Shown here: in pieces, positions 53,418 through 63,530 of the stretch
How positions within the stretch are numbered: the first letter of the stretch is position 1
Layout of the letters: each line of letters starts with the position of its first letter
Origin: Phlyctochytrium arcticum
Lineage: Eukaryota; Chytridiomycota; Chytridiomycetes; Chytridiales; Chytridiaceae
Reading direction: 5' to 3'
NCBI GenBank assembly: GCA_025602905.1
Contig: JAHLKI010000005.1
Coordinates: 1,240,001-1,304,000, forward strand
Length of the DNA: 64,000 nt
The notes under the pieces: generated by a model
Seen by the model: the letters and a program-made list of their open reading frames with translations, nothing else
Database searches by the model: none
What the model was told of the DNA's origin: nothing
Position numbers and translations under genes: made by a program

Positions 53418-54725
53418 ATGCCTTCGCCTCCAAAGCCCTGGGAAAGAGCCGGCGGTGCCGCAACCGCAAGTACCAGCTCGTCTCTTTCACCCCAAGTAGC
53501 ACCCACAACTTCCACCTCAACGACGAATAACTCAACTCCGCCGGCTATTCCCACTCGCTCAAGTAATATGGCCACAAACAGCTCCATGGCCACAATGAAT
53601 CAATCAGGATACGGCGGCGGCCTTCTTGCTGGGAACTCGTATGGTTCTTACGGAAATACCGCGTACGGCGGCGGCAACTCTTACAGCCCATACGGTTCCA
53701 CCTACGGTGGAACAGGAATGACGGGCTACGGGAATTCATACGGCAGCTCGTATGGGGGTGGTGGATATTCACCCTACAACCGAATGGGGTCTAATTACGG
53801 ATCAACCTACGGCGCATCTACGTACGGATCATCTTATGGAGCCGGCGGATACGGTGGATATAATCGAATGGGCAATGGGTACAGTCGTTTTGGCTCCCCT
53901 TATGGACCACAAGGAGGACCGGGAGACATGCCTCTGTCGGCGCAAATGGAGCAATCCACGCAAGCGACCTTTGGGGCGCTAGAACAGGTTGTACAGGCGT
54001 TTGGCGGATTTGCACAAATGCTCGATTCAACGTTTATGGCGACCCATTCTAGCTTTATGGCAATGGTCGGGGTCGCTGAGCAATTTGGCAGTCTGCGAAA
54101 CTACCTTGGCCAAATCTTTTCATTATACTCTTTATACCAAGCTGCTCGACGTATGATGTTTCGATTAGCCGGCAAAGCCCCTCCCGTCGATGCCTCTAAA
54201 CTCAACTCGGAAGAGTTCGAAAATTTCAAGGGTACGCCCAAGAGGAGCAAGAAACCCATCTTGGTGTTCCTTTTCTTTACCGTCGGTATCCCGTACCTCA
54301 TTTCCAAACTGTTTAAGCGGCTACAACGTCAGAGACTGGAAGCTGCTGCTCAAGGAGGTCTACCGGTTGGTCAGCTTGATGCACCTGTCCACCCAAGTCA
54401 ATTGGAATTTTGCCGTGCTGCGCATGACTTCCAGGGCGAGTCCCAGATGGAATTGTCGTTCAAGAGTGGGGATGTTATCGCGATTTTGAGCAAGGTGGAT
54501 CCGGCTACCGGTCAGGAGGGAGCGTGGTGGAGAGGTCGACTTCAGGATGGACGCATGGGCATGTTCCCCAGTAACTACGTTGAGGTCATACAGAAGCGTG
54601 CTCCACCGCCACGCCCTGCTAGCCCTCAGACATCAATGCTCTCCGCTGAGGAATTTGCTGCCTCACACATCAAGTCAGGCGTCAACCCAGAAAGTGAAGG
54701 GAAAAAGGTCGTGGAGGTTGCGTAA
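53418..54725 (+). CDS. PEX13: Peroxin Pex13, peroxisomal import docking protein
   Basis: An integral peroxisomal membrane protein of the Pex13-Pex14 docking complex for PTS1/PTS2 cargo receptors. The open frame extends further upstream, but ATG 53418 (MPSPPKPWERAGG) is the family's typical start. The N-terminal third is a Gly/Tyr-rich low-complexity region with repeated YGSYG-like units, known to be cohesive in this family. Conserved Pex13 core segments follow (EQSTQATFGALEQVVQAFGG, then FMAMVGVAEQFGSLRNYLGQ). Hydrophobic segments are around IFSLYSLYQAARRM and KPILVFLFFTVGIPYLI. The C-terminal SH3 domain runs from FCRAAHDFQ through DVIAILSKVD and GAWWRGRLQDGRMGMFPSNY. 436 residues, no introns. 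Confidence 0.95.
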   Translation: MPSPPKPWERAGGAATASTSSSLSPQVAPTTSTSTTNNSTPPAIPTRSSNMATNSSMATMNQSGYGGGLLAGNSYGSYGNTAYGGGNSYSPYGSTYGGTGMTGYGNSYGSSYGGGGYSPYNRMGSNYGSTYGASTYGSSYGAGGYGGYNRMGNGYSRFGSPYGPQGGPGDMPLSAQMEQSTQATFGALEQVVQAFGGFAQMLDSTFMATHSSFMAMVGVAEQFGSLRNYLGQIFSLYSLYQAARRMMFRLAGKAPPVDASKLNSEEFENFKGTPKRSKKPILVFLFFTVGIPYLISKLFKRLQRQRLEAAAQGGLPVGQLDAPVHPSQLEFCRAAHDFQGESQMELSFKSGDVIAILSKVDPATGQEGAWWRGRLQDGRMGMFPSNYVEVIQKRAPPPRPASPQTSMLSAEEFAASHIKSGVNPESEGKKVVEVA

Positions 54726-54853
54726 CATGCTACTCCTCGTTATATACCACAGCGCTTAGCGCCAGCAACTTTGTTCCATGTAAATAGATTACCATAGTTT
54801 TAATTGTTCAGACAACATTCTTTCATAGCGACCTCATCCATATAACAACAAAA

Positions 54854-57851
54854 TCATATTGTTCCCGGTGGCCCAGAGTACAATGTTCCAAAACTAGCGA
54901 AAAAATCCTCGGGGTGAACCTGCTCGGCGGGATCAGCTGGCCTCCCGAAACATAGATGGGGAGTGTAACTCACCGTTGTACTGTTCAGGTCAATACGCAA
55001 TCGTGACAACGCTGCTTCCCTGCAAACATTTTCTATGTCGGCCCCAGTGCATCCTTCCGTCAATGTCACCAATTGATTCAGATCGTCCGACTGCAATGAA
55101 TGCGGGATCGTGCGCAAAAACCCATCCAATATCTCTTTACGAGCCTACGAGAATAAGAGGGTTGGAATTTCGCTATTTGAAAACTATAATGATAGATACC
55201 TGAGCATCGGGTACGGGTATCAAAATATGTTCGTCCAATCGTCCAGGCCGTAGAATGGCTTCATCAACAACTTCAGGCCGAGACGTTGCTTAAATGATCG
55301 CAATCAGTCTTTGGGGCTATCTTGACCGTGATACGATTAATCCCCACCTGCAACCACAAAAACACTCGCGCCAGTTTCGGAAGCGGACAGGATCCCATCC
55401 ATTTCAGTCAGAAAACAGGTGACAATCCGTTCTCCCGTATTCTCCGATGAATTATCAAGTCCACGGCGTGGCACAATCATATCAATCTGAGCCGTGTCAG
55501 ACATTACATGGATTGTCACAAAGAGGAGACGCCATACCTGATCAATAAGAAGAATACTGGGAGCGCTAGCGCGAGCTTTGGCGAAAATCTTGGCAATGTT
55601 TTGTTCCGACTCGCCCACAACCTTTGATCGCAGTTTCGCCCCCTAGTGAAAAGCCTTTTAGTATGCAGCCTAGGCTAGGAGTACCACTCCAAGCATCATA
55701 CTTCCACGTAGACACAGTTAAAGCCAGATTCATTCACCAATGCGTAGCTGAGGACGCTCTTTCCCACACCAGATACACCGTGAATGAGAAGGCCGCGATG
55801 GTTTCTGACGCCCAGTGCCGCATATCGTGTCATGTTGCGAAGTGGAGAAAGCACCGCCGTCTGTGTGAGTATCAATGAGAAATGCGGCTAAACGTCATCG
55901 TATACCGTCACGTCCACACTCACATGTATGCGCGAGATGATGTTATTCATACCAAATAGGTCCGAGAAATGCTTGGGGGGTATATCCTACACTATCTGTC
56001 AATAACCGTGCTGAGAATCCAAAAAATAACAAAAACCTTACCACCGCTTCAGCATCATTCAGGGTGGCTGGGCGTACGTCTTGTAAGCCTGTAGCAAAAT
56101 CTTCAAAGCACATTGGGGTATCCCGTGGAAGGCGAGCAAGCTCCAAGCGATGCTCCCATGCGGTGAAAGCACTGTGGATCAGTTTCCGCAAGTCTGAACC
56201 GACAAATCCATGCGTTGCTTCGCTGACTCGGGTAATGATCTGCGTCCGGGTGGGCGGGTCAAGAGGAAGCTCTGCAAATCATCTCAATCAAAGTGTTTGC
56301 CACAAAAATTCAAAAGACGCGTACTTTGGCACAGAATGGTCAAAATCTCTGCACGCTGCTGTGGAGTAGATATGATAACATCCAGCGAACGGGTCATCAC
56401 ATTAGATTGAAGGAGTGCAGGGTTGATTATATCCATACGATTGGTTGTCCCTACGGTCAGAATACAATTATTGAATGAATATGAATCAAAATCTGGTAGT
56501 GCGACCTACCTATAACGAAAATACTTTGTTGATTGAGCATGTGAGCGAGGCTACCATTGAGAATATTTAAAAGCAAATCAAAGAGCCTGGATTTTGCTCC
56601 TCGCTAGGCGACAATATGAGCTATAGCCAAGTATGTGAGACGTGAGAAAAGCCGGACCTGGTCCCCAGAACTGTCCATACTGGCTATTATATCAATCTCG
56701 TCCAAGACGAGAAGGGAAGGACCAGATAATTGGCCATCGATTGCCGATAAAAAGTGGAATTCGGCATCGCCTTCAGCTATCGGAAAAGCATTCTCAGTAC
56801 TTTTCATTTCAGTGGATATATTTAGATGATACATACGAATGGATAGTAGATCAGCACATCTAACAAAGCGCCACGGCAATTGACTGCAGCCTTTAAATCG
56901 TTTGAGACACTGCAAAACAGCGGGCGGGAAGTCAAAAGCCTTACCGGCGAATGAGCGGGCCAAAAGAGTCTTCCCTACTCCCACACATCCAGTCAGGAGA
57001 ACAAATGAACATTTCTTTGTTCGAAGGTGGCCAGATCGTGAGCTCCTAACGCTCTGGCTTCTGAAGAGCATGAATTCCTCGATCAAGCTTTGGATATAAC
57101 GGGTGACTCCTCCAGCTACGCAGGACACCATGTTGGCCCAACGGGTATAATCGCAAGCCGGCATATGAACTATTTGATGGCCCGCATTTTGACAGAATTC
57201 AAACTTGGTATGTTCATCCACGCGAACAGGCGAGAATGCAGAATGACCCGGTTTGCCGTTTCTGTCAATCGTTACCACCTTCAAACTCTCGTTGCCAAAC
57301 GTCAAATGTTGTCCTTCGACGAGAAACTCGCCATGCAGGGACACTTCAATGTCTGCGGCTCTTTTCCAATCGGCCAGATATGGCTTTCCAATGACGCGTA
57401 GCGCAAATGGTGCATGCGACGGGTGAGCGCTGAGACATACTTTCTTGGCCCGAGGAATACCTGCTGGCTAAAATGGGACACATGTCAATCGTTACATTGA
57501 ACCACCTGAGGGTCACAAAAATGGGCCAACCTGGACCGAATTCACGAGCACAATTTCATCACCCGTTGTGCAGCCAAGAGATTTGGCTACCCCGCTTGAC
57601 AGCACACACCCAAAAAGCTTTCTGGGGTCCTTTGGATTTTCCGCATGGGTGACATCTATTGAAGTGTTGCGAAAAACATCACTGTTTTTGCTGTAAATCT
57701 GAACTTTGGCAGGAACTCGTGCTCCAGATCGGTTTGCGAATTCCAAGCAAACAACCTGCCCGGATGACAGCCGTCCTCGACTTCTATCGCACCAGACGAC
57801 GTACTGTTGACACTCATGAACCGCTTTGACCTTCAAGTAGATTGGCTCCAT
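54854..57851 (-). CDS. Type II AAA+ ATPase, AFG2/SPATA5-like
   Basis: Two AAA+ modules behind a Cdc48-like N-domain. The N-terminus ([36 protein letters not shown]) and the link [20 protein letters not shown] resemble Afg2/SPATA5, which releases Rlp24 from pre-60S ribosomes in yeast. D1 has Walker A GCVGVGKT and Walker [14 protein letters not shown]2 has Walker [29 protein letters not shown], and an inferred Walker B of LLIDQIDMI across an intron, with Gln where Glu is expected. The arginine-finger block is [20 protein letters not shown], then [20 protein letters not shown]. Many small exons; the D2 exon joining VVA to TSRPE uses an AAG acceptor. Assignment to AFG2 rather than a relative (SPATA5L1, Pex1) is moderate. 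It shares a 184-bp divergent upstream region with NDUFV1. Confidence 0.75.
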
Positions 57852-58035
57852 TCTTTACCAATTCTGTGAATTCGGAACTCTGCGAATCGGTGCTCGAACG
57901 GCTGCGCCATTCTCAGCTTGCATCGCGGTCATGTGACCAGGAGCAGTTCAAAGAACGACTTCGACGGACGTTTCGAGTAGAAATCAGCTCCGGATTATCC
58001 TCCATTACAAAGTCAGACGTGACTTGGACGACGCC
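57852..58035. promoter_or_regulatory. Bidirectional upstream region, AFG2-like/NDUFV1
   Basis: 184 bp between two opposed start codons. It must hold both promoters. No TATA box is seen. Confidence 0.5.
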
Positions 58036-59529
58036 ATGCTCGCTACAAAGCGTCTCAGCACTTCCTTGAGGCTGGCCGCCAGGGCCTCCCGACCTGTGCA
58101 ACAGCGAGCTGCTTTTGCTACCGCCGCTCCTGATGCCAGCAAGCCTGCACGAACCTACGGCAACCTCAGCGATGAAGATCGTATATTCACAAACTTGTAC
58201 GGGAAACATGACTACAAGCTTGCCGGAGCCTTGAAGCGTGGTGACTGGTATAAAACCAAGGAACTGGTTCTCAAGGGCGATACCTGGATCATAAACGAAA
58301 TGAAAGCTTCTGGCCTGCGAGGACGTGGTGGAGCTGGATTTCCTTCGGGACTCAAGTGGTCGTTTATGAACAAGCCTGGTGGGCCTGACGGGCGCCCGCG
58401 GTACCTTGTAGTTAATGCGGATGAAGGAGAGCCAGGGACATGTAAAGATCGGGAAATTATGCGGCACGATCCCCACAAGCTTGTAGAAGGTTGTTTGCTG
58501 GCCGGACGGGCGATGAACGCAAACGCAGCATATATTTACATCCGCGGAGAGTTTTATCATGAGGCCTCCAATTTACAGCAAGCCATCAATGAAGCTTACA
58601 AGGCCGGCCTTATTGGCAAGAATGCGTGCGGATCTGGATACGACTTTGACGTCTATGTTCACCGCGGTGCGGGTGCCTACATTTGTGGAGAGGAAACAGC
58701 ACTCATTGAGTCTATCGAGGGCAAGCAGGGAAAGCCTCGTTTGAAGCCCCCATTTCCTGCGGATGTTGGTCTGTTCGGTTGCCCAACCACTGTTGCGAAC
58801 GTTGAAACCGTGGCCGTAGCCCCCACAATTCTGCGTCGCGGCGGATCATGGTTTGCTGGTATGGGTCGTGAGCGCAATACCGGTACCAAACTCTTCTGCA
58901 TCTCTGGTCACGTCAACAAACCCTGCACTGTCGAAGAGGAAATGTCGATTCCATTGAAGGATCTCATCGAAAAACACTGTGGCGGCGTTCGAGGTGGTTG
59001 GGACAACTTGCTCGGCATTATTCCCGGGGGCTCGTCTGTCCCAGTTCTGCCCAAGAAGATGTGCGAGGAGGTTCTCATGGACTTTGATTCTCTTCGCGAT
59101 GCCCAATCTGGATTGGGAACCGCTGCAGTTATCGTCATGGACAAGAGCACTGATATGGTCAAGGCCATTTCTCGCCTCAGCGCCTTCTACAAGCACGAAT
59201 CTTGTGGACAGTGCACACCTTGTCGTGAGGGAACTGGTTGGTTGGCCAATATGATGGCACGTTTCGAGGTTGGAAATGCCAAGAAAGCAGAGATTGACAT
59301 GATGGATGAGTTGAGCCGACAAATTGAAGGTCACACAATATGCGCGCTGGTAAGTCTGTTGCACACATCACCGTTAGAATTATTTTTAACGGTTTGTTCT
59401 TCACAGGGAGATGCCGCGGCATGGCCCGTACAAGGTCTCATCCGACATTTCCGACCCGAGATGGAGGCAAAGATTGAGGCTTTCCAAGCTCAGCAACGTC
59501 AAGCACAGCAGTTGGCTGCTCAAGCATAG
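58036..59529 (+). CDS. NDUFV1: NADH dehydrogenase flavoprotein 1, complex I 51-kDa subunit
   Basis: The NADH-oxidising subunit of respiratory complex I in the mitochondrial matrix arm. It carries FMN and iron-sulphur cluster N3. Exons are 58036-59349 and 59407-59529, giving 478 residues. The 57-nt intron is in frame, so reading through would add 19 residues. The mitochondrial presequence is [20 protein letters not shown]. The NADH/FMN site shows [18 protein letters not shown] and [16 protein letters not shown], with [19 protein letters not shown] after it. The cluster ligands are in [14 protein letters not shown] plus the Cys of GHTICAL. An in-frame TTG at 58024 is not needed. Confidence 0.96.
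   Translation: MLATKRLSTSLRLAARASRPVQQRAAFATAAPDASKPARTYGNLSDEDRIFTNLYGKHDYKLAGALKRGDWYKTKELVLKGDTWIINEMKASGLRGRGGAGFPSGLKWSFMNKPGGPDGRPRYLVVNADEGEPGTCKDREIMRHDPHKLVEGCLLAGRAMNANAAYIYIRGEFYHEASNLQQAINEAYKAGLIGKNACGSGYDFDVYVHRGAGAYICGEETALIESIEGKQGKPRLKPPFPADVGLFGCPTTVANVETVAVAPTILRRGGSWFAGMGRERNTGTKLFCISGHVNKPCTVEEEMSIPLKDLIEKHCGGVRGGWDNLLGIIPGGSSVPVLPKKMCEEVLMDFDSLRDAQSGLGTAAVIVMDKSTDMVKAISRLSAFYKHESCGQCTPCREGTGWLANMMARFEVGNAKKAEIDMMDELSRQIEGHTICALVSLLHTSPLELFLTVCSSQGDAAAWPVQGLIRHFRPEMEAKIEAFQAQQRQAQQLAAQA
59350..59406 (+). other. In-frame 57-nt intron of NDUFV1
   Basis: GTAAGT donor and TCACAG acceptor. The reading frame stays open through it, but its 19 codons are hydrophobic and absent from the family, where HTICAL runs directly into [10 protein letters not shown]. 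Confidence 0.85.
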
Positions 59530-59730
59530 GCATTCCTCACTCGCGGAATTTGTTATTGTTGTTGAAGCCATCTCATTTTAATCGTATATATACAGAATTT
59601 GCACATCAGATGCCGTACATGTTAACAAGTCGTCGCGCCGACCAGTAATCGATTTGGGCGGTTAGTGACGTGCTTCAGATGTCCATGCAAAGTTGGGGTT
59701 TTCAAATGTTGACATTCTCATGTCGATCCT

Positions 59731-60195
59731 TCATATTTTATCTATAGCTTCCATAACAACTACTGAATTGCCTCGGATAACCTGGGGGTACCATTAATCT
59801 TACTGCTATATCAGGGGGCTCATAAATAGTACATACCACACTTCCAATCTCCTTTTTGTCAGTTTGAGAAACTTCCTCAACAGTGTCCTGAAAGAAAAAG
59901 GAGTAAGAATCTGCAACTGATAGTAAAATTCGTCCTGCCGAAGCTTACCTCCAGAACCAGGTTCATGAATGAGTCAAAGCCTACGATGGAAAATACTTCA
60001 GCAATGCTTCAAATCATCATGTGAGCATATATGCTAACCTCGCAGGATACCAGTCACTTTCCGGTCACCGTTCAGTTGGATAAACAGTCGCTTGTCCATA
60101 TACCTAAAAGCATCAGAATTTAGCAGAGAACGAGGAGCATTACAATACGAGCGGTCTTCCTACGTCTTCAGTTCGGGTGCGGCGGCTTTACTCAT
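59731..60195 (-). CDS. SNRPG: Small nuclear ribonucleoprotein G (SmG)
   Basis: A member of the heptameric Sm ring on spliceosomal snRNAs. Five exons: 60195-60164, 60103-60039, 59980-59949, 59887-59837 and 59781-59731, giving 76 residues, the usual size. The Sm fold is complete: MSKAAAPELKT, YMDKRLFIQLNGDRKVTGIL, RGFDSFMNLVLEDTVEEV (Sm1, with the FDSFMN RNA-contact loop), then VIRGNSVVVMEAIDKI (Sm2, with IRGN). The exons are too short to show as long open frames. It is head-to-head with RPB5, 185 bp apart. Confidence 0.95.
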
Positions 60196-60380
60196 TGTGA
60201 AAGGATCTTTAGGGGGCTAAGACTTCAAGACCAGTCGGTCTGATCTCAAACCCTGGGTCAAACTGTCATTAGCACTGTTGCCGTAGCAACCCGCGATTCT
60301 ATCATGGCCTTGCGAGGTCAAGCAAGCAATATTCAAATTGCCAAATTTGATACGCACCACTACCACCATAAGGATACAAT
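60196..60380. promoter_or_regulatory. Bidirectional upstream region, SmG/RPB5
   Basis: 185 bp between opposed start codons of two core gene-expression genes. No distinctive motif could be fixed by eye. Confidence 0.5.
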
Positions 60381-61362
60381 ATGGACGGAGACCGAGAAGC
60401 CGCACGCTTGTGGAGGGTGTTTCGTACTGTGGGAGAGATGGTCAGGGACAGGGTACGTTGGATCTTGACCAATGGGTGGTGGAGCGGAAATTCTAATGTG
60501 GCAACCTTGTAGGGGTATGTTTTGGGCCAGACAGAGTTGGAAATGTCACTAGATGAGTTCAAAATGTCAAAAGTATCAGCTGGAGTCGTTGAGTGAGTGT
60601 GATCTTCCTTATTTCCATTCATATTTGTGTGATGCTTATTAGTTTCACGCATACTTTAGCCGTACGAATATGACATTCTTGGTTGCACACGAGGAACGAC
60701 CAGAGGAGCAACTCTTTGTTTTCTTTGCAGAGGAAGACTCTGTCGGAATCAAACCAATCAAAAAGTGGGCCTCTTTTGTTGTGATTTGGTTTACAATGGG
60801 AAAGAAGCTAATCTTTTTGCGAACAGGATCGCAGAACGTATGGTCACGCAAAACATTTTCAAAGCTATCGTAGTATTGCCAAAGGGCATGACCCCTTCAG
60901 CGAAAAAGGTACTTATGACCGTTTGTTTCCCGCTCGGGCCTTTACCAACTCGCATGTTCTCAGGTTATCCAGGAGATGCAACCTAAATATCACATTGAGC
61001 AATTCACGGAAGCTGAACTTTTGGTCAACATCACAAAACATGTTCTTGTGCCTATCCATCAAGTATTGACAGACATTGAAAAGAAGAATCTGCTGGAGCG
61101 ATAGTAAGACATCCGCTCAGAAGCAGCACGCTCCCATTCGCTGACCATCATCTTTAGTCGGTTACGTGAAGCACAACTTCCACGAGTACATGTCACCGAT
61201 CCTGTCGCAAAGTACTATGGTATGAAGAGAGGGCAGGTTGTAAAGATTATCCGCCCTAGTGAAACCGCTGGAAAGTAAGTCGAATTCGAGGATTCTCTTG
61301 TTGAACAACGTCTAAATGTCTTTCATTGCACCAGATACGTGACCTATCGGTACTGCAACTGA
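60381..61362 (+). CDS. RPB5: RNA polymerase subunit Rpb5 (ABC27), common to Pol I, II and III
   Basis: Exons recognised: 60381-60452 ([20 protein letters not shown]), 60513-60592, 60660 to about 60764, about 60800-60908, 60964-61103, 61158-61274 and 61335-61362. The N-terminal jaw domain includes [37 protein letters not shown] and [14 protein letters not shown]. The C-terminal assembly domain shared with archaeal RpoH has [33 protein letters not shown] and [20 protein letters not shown]. The junction near 60765-60800 is unresolved: neither nearby AG keeps the frame, so a one-base sequence error or unusual splice site is possible there. All other junctions are in phase. Confidence 0.9.
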
Positions 61363-61687
61363 TCTGCTCAAGACTCTTCCCTTTCATCACCCACTCCCTG
61401 TAAAATAACCACCCACGGCGCAATTCCTTACATCCCCATTTTGTTGTCCTTCTAATTTAATTTTAAAATGTTCTTTTCCGTTGCATTTTGACTTCACTTT
61501 TGAGTCATGCACACATTTGTTGGTCATTTTGGTCGGAGGTTCGCGAATTTCAAGGAGCCTGCGCGCTCCCAGAATCCTGCACAAATCTTTCCAAACCAAC
61601 GCGCATTTCCTCCGTAGGAATCTGACCAAAGTACTATTGAGAACTGGAAGCTCTTGTGTAGTGTTTAGCTGGCAAAGCTCGTCAGTC
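61363..61687. other. Intergenic between RPB5 and GID8
   Basis: Contains the RPB5 3' flank and the GID8 5' leader. An open frame of 100 codons on the minus strand lacks family features and is taken as chance. Confidence 0.5.
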
Positions 61688-62721
61688 ATGGTATGCCTTA
61701 CTCGTCAGTAGTTGTCAATTTATGTATTGACATTTCCCACCCAGTCGTCAGGAAATAACAACACTAAGAAGGTTGGTCAACCTGGGTATAGACAAAGGAC
61801 GTGCCTAGAAGTGTTTTGCCTTTAGACATTAAGTCTTATTGACTGGCAGCGGAAACTGGCGGAAGTCAATGTCAGCAAACGGTATGTAACGTCATGACTT
61901 GGTGTTGCCTTTGGAGTAACTAAGATATCGTAGGGACCTGAACAAGCTCATTATGAACTACCTTGTGATTGAAGGATACAAAGATGCTGCTGAAAAGTTT
62001 AGCCGAGAGTCTGGACTTCAACCCGGAATAGATTTGACATCAATCGAGGACCGAATGAACATACGGAATGCCATACAATCTGGCAAGATTGAGGACGCAA
62101 TAGAAAAAGTCAACGATCTTGATCCTGAGGTAACAACATGTGGGTTCCTCAGCTGCCGCTCCTGTCTAAACTAATCCCTCGTCGTCAGATTTTGGACACA
62201 AATCCACGATTATATTTCCATCTTCAACAGCAACGATTGATTGAATATATTAGGGGTGGAAGAATTGGAGATGCAATCTTATTTGCGCAGGAGGAGCTCG
62301 CACCTCGCGGAGAGGAAAACGTACGATTGACCACGCCATCTATCTGGGTTCTCTGACTGATCAGTTATACAGCCAGAGTTTTTGGAAGAATTGGAGCGCA
62401 CAATGGCATTGCTAGCCTTTGATGGCATGGAATCATCACCAGTCGGATACCTCCTTGACCACTCGCAGCGGCAAAAGACTGCGAGTGAACTGAACGCGGC
62501 AATTCTGACAGCACAGTGTCAGGAACGCGATCCCAAGCTGCCGACTTTGATGAAAATGCTTGTGTGGGCACAGGTATTTCCGAAATACTTTTAGATCCAA
62601 AGGGTCTTCTCATCCTCAACTGTATTGGATTTCCTAGGGTCAACTGGATGAAAAACTCACGTACCCCAAGATCAAGAACCTTGTCACGGCAGAATTGGAA
62701 ATGCCAACCACTAGCAGCTGA
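61688..62721 (+). CDS. GID8: GID8 (TWA1), scaffold subunit of the CTLH/GID E3 ligase
   Basis: The LisH-CTLH-CRA protein that bridges the RING pair (MAEA-RMND5) to substrate receptors. The start is the ATG at 61688-61690, immediately followed by a GT donor, so the first coding exon holds only Met; the next exon gives SSGNNNTKK. The following exon reads WQRKLAEVNVSKR, joined to DLNKLIMNYLVIEGYKDAAE (LisH), IEDRMNIRNAIQSGKIEDAI and LYFHLQQQRLIEYIRGGRIG (CTLH), EELERTMALLAFDG (CRA), and GQLDEKLTYPKIKNLVTAEL at the end. The size and order match GID8 across eukaryotes. Seven exons or so. Confidence 0.93.
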
Positions 62722-62971
62722 ACTTCTATGCGATCCCTTGTACATAAACAATAGAAAGCTACGCATAGTACTTGTGCGGGTGTAGAATGAAACTCTTGTC
62801 TGTCGAAACGAAAGGTATAAACTTTGAATTGCGCAGCCAAACCGCAAGCCGGTTCATTTACCCTTTCCAGGCAGATTAAAAAATCCTTCGAAAGAATCGA
62901 AACCGGCGCTTCCTGGACCTGGAGCAGCCTCAACGAAATTTACAAGGTTAATCCCGACAACAGCAAACACC

Positions 62972-63409
62972 ATGTCGAAAGCGGCCGTTGCCCAGAAAGT
63001 ACGACTGCTTGTTCCGGCAGGGAAGGCTGCACCGGCACCTCCAGTAGGACCGGTTCTCGGTCAGCGCGGTGTCAAATCCATGGACTTCTGCAAACTTTTC
63101 AACGACCGCACAAAGCAATACATTACCGGCATTCCTATCCCTACCAGCATCCTCGTTGAACCCAACAGAACATTCACATTTATCACAAAAACACCACCGA
63201 CACCATGGTTATTGAAGCAGGCTGCCGGTGTAGAGAAAGGAAGTGCCCGGCCTAGAGATATTATCGTTGGCAAAGTCACCCTCAAGCATATTTACGAAAT
63301 TGCCAAGATAAAGAGTCAAGATCCGGCTTTTCGCGGAGTGGATTTGCAGCAAGTTGCCTCGCGAGTGATTGGGACGGCACGGGGAATTGGCATTGACGTT
63401 GTGCCTTAG
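62972..63409 (+). CDS. MRPL11: Mitochondrial ribosomal protein L11 (uL11m)
   Basis: 145 residues, no intron. It has the bacterial-type L11 signature: KVRLLVPAGKAAPAPPVGPV (the Pro-rich N-domain switch), LGQRGVKSMDFCKLFNDRT, and the RNA-binding C-domain TKTPPTPWLLKQAAGVEKGS, then ASRVIGTARGIGIDVV. The protein stalks the GTPase-associated centre of the large mitoribosomal subunit. The N-terminus has no long presequence. It is convergent with the coatomer gene, 121 bp apart. Confidence 0.95.
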   Translation: MSKAAVAQKVRLLVPAGKAAPAPPVGPVLGQRGVKSMDFCKLFNDRTKQYITGIPIPTSILVEPNRTFTFITKTPPTPWLLKQAAGVEKGSARPRDIIVGKVTLKHIYEIAKIKSQDPAFRGVDLQQVASRVIGTARGIGIDVVP

Positions 63410-63530
63410 TCTGCAGGAAGGAACTGCTGGCACTCAAACCCATTGTATATACATTTATAACTTATCGCTCCCCAGATTCAATAGACTAAGTTTGAAGAAG
63501 GAATATAGGTCATATCCACTGATGCAAAGA

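Noticed and set aside
58024..58035. Upstream TTG start for NDUFV1
   Set aside because: The ATG at 58036 begins a proper mitochondrial presequence. A TTG start is unlikely in a nuclear gene.
61387..61689. 100-codon minus-strand open frame between RPB5 and GID8
   Set aside because: No motifs, and it overlaps the GID8 leader. Taken as chance.
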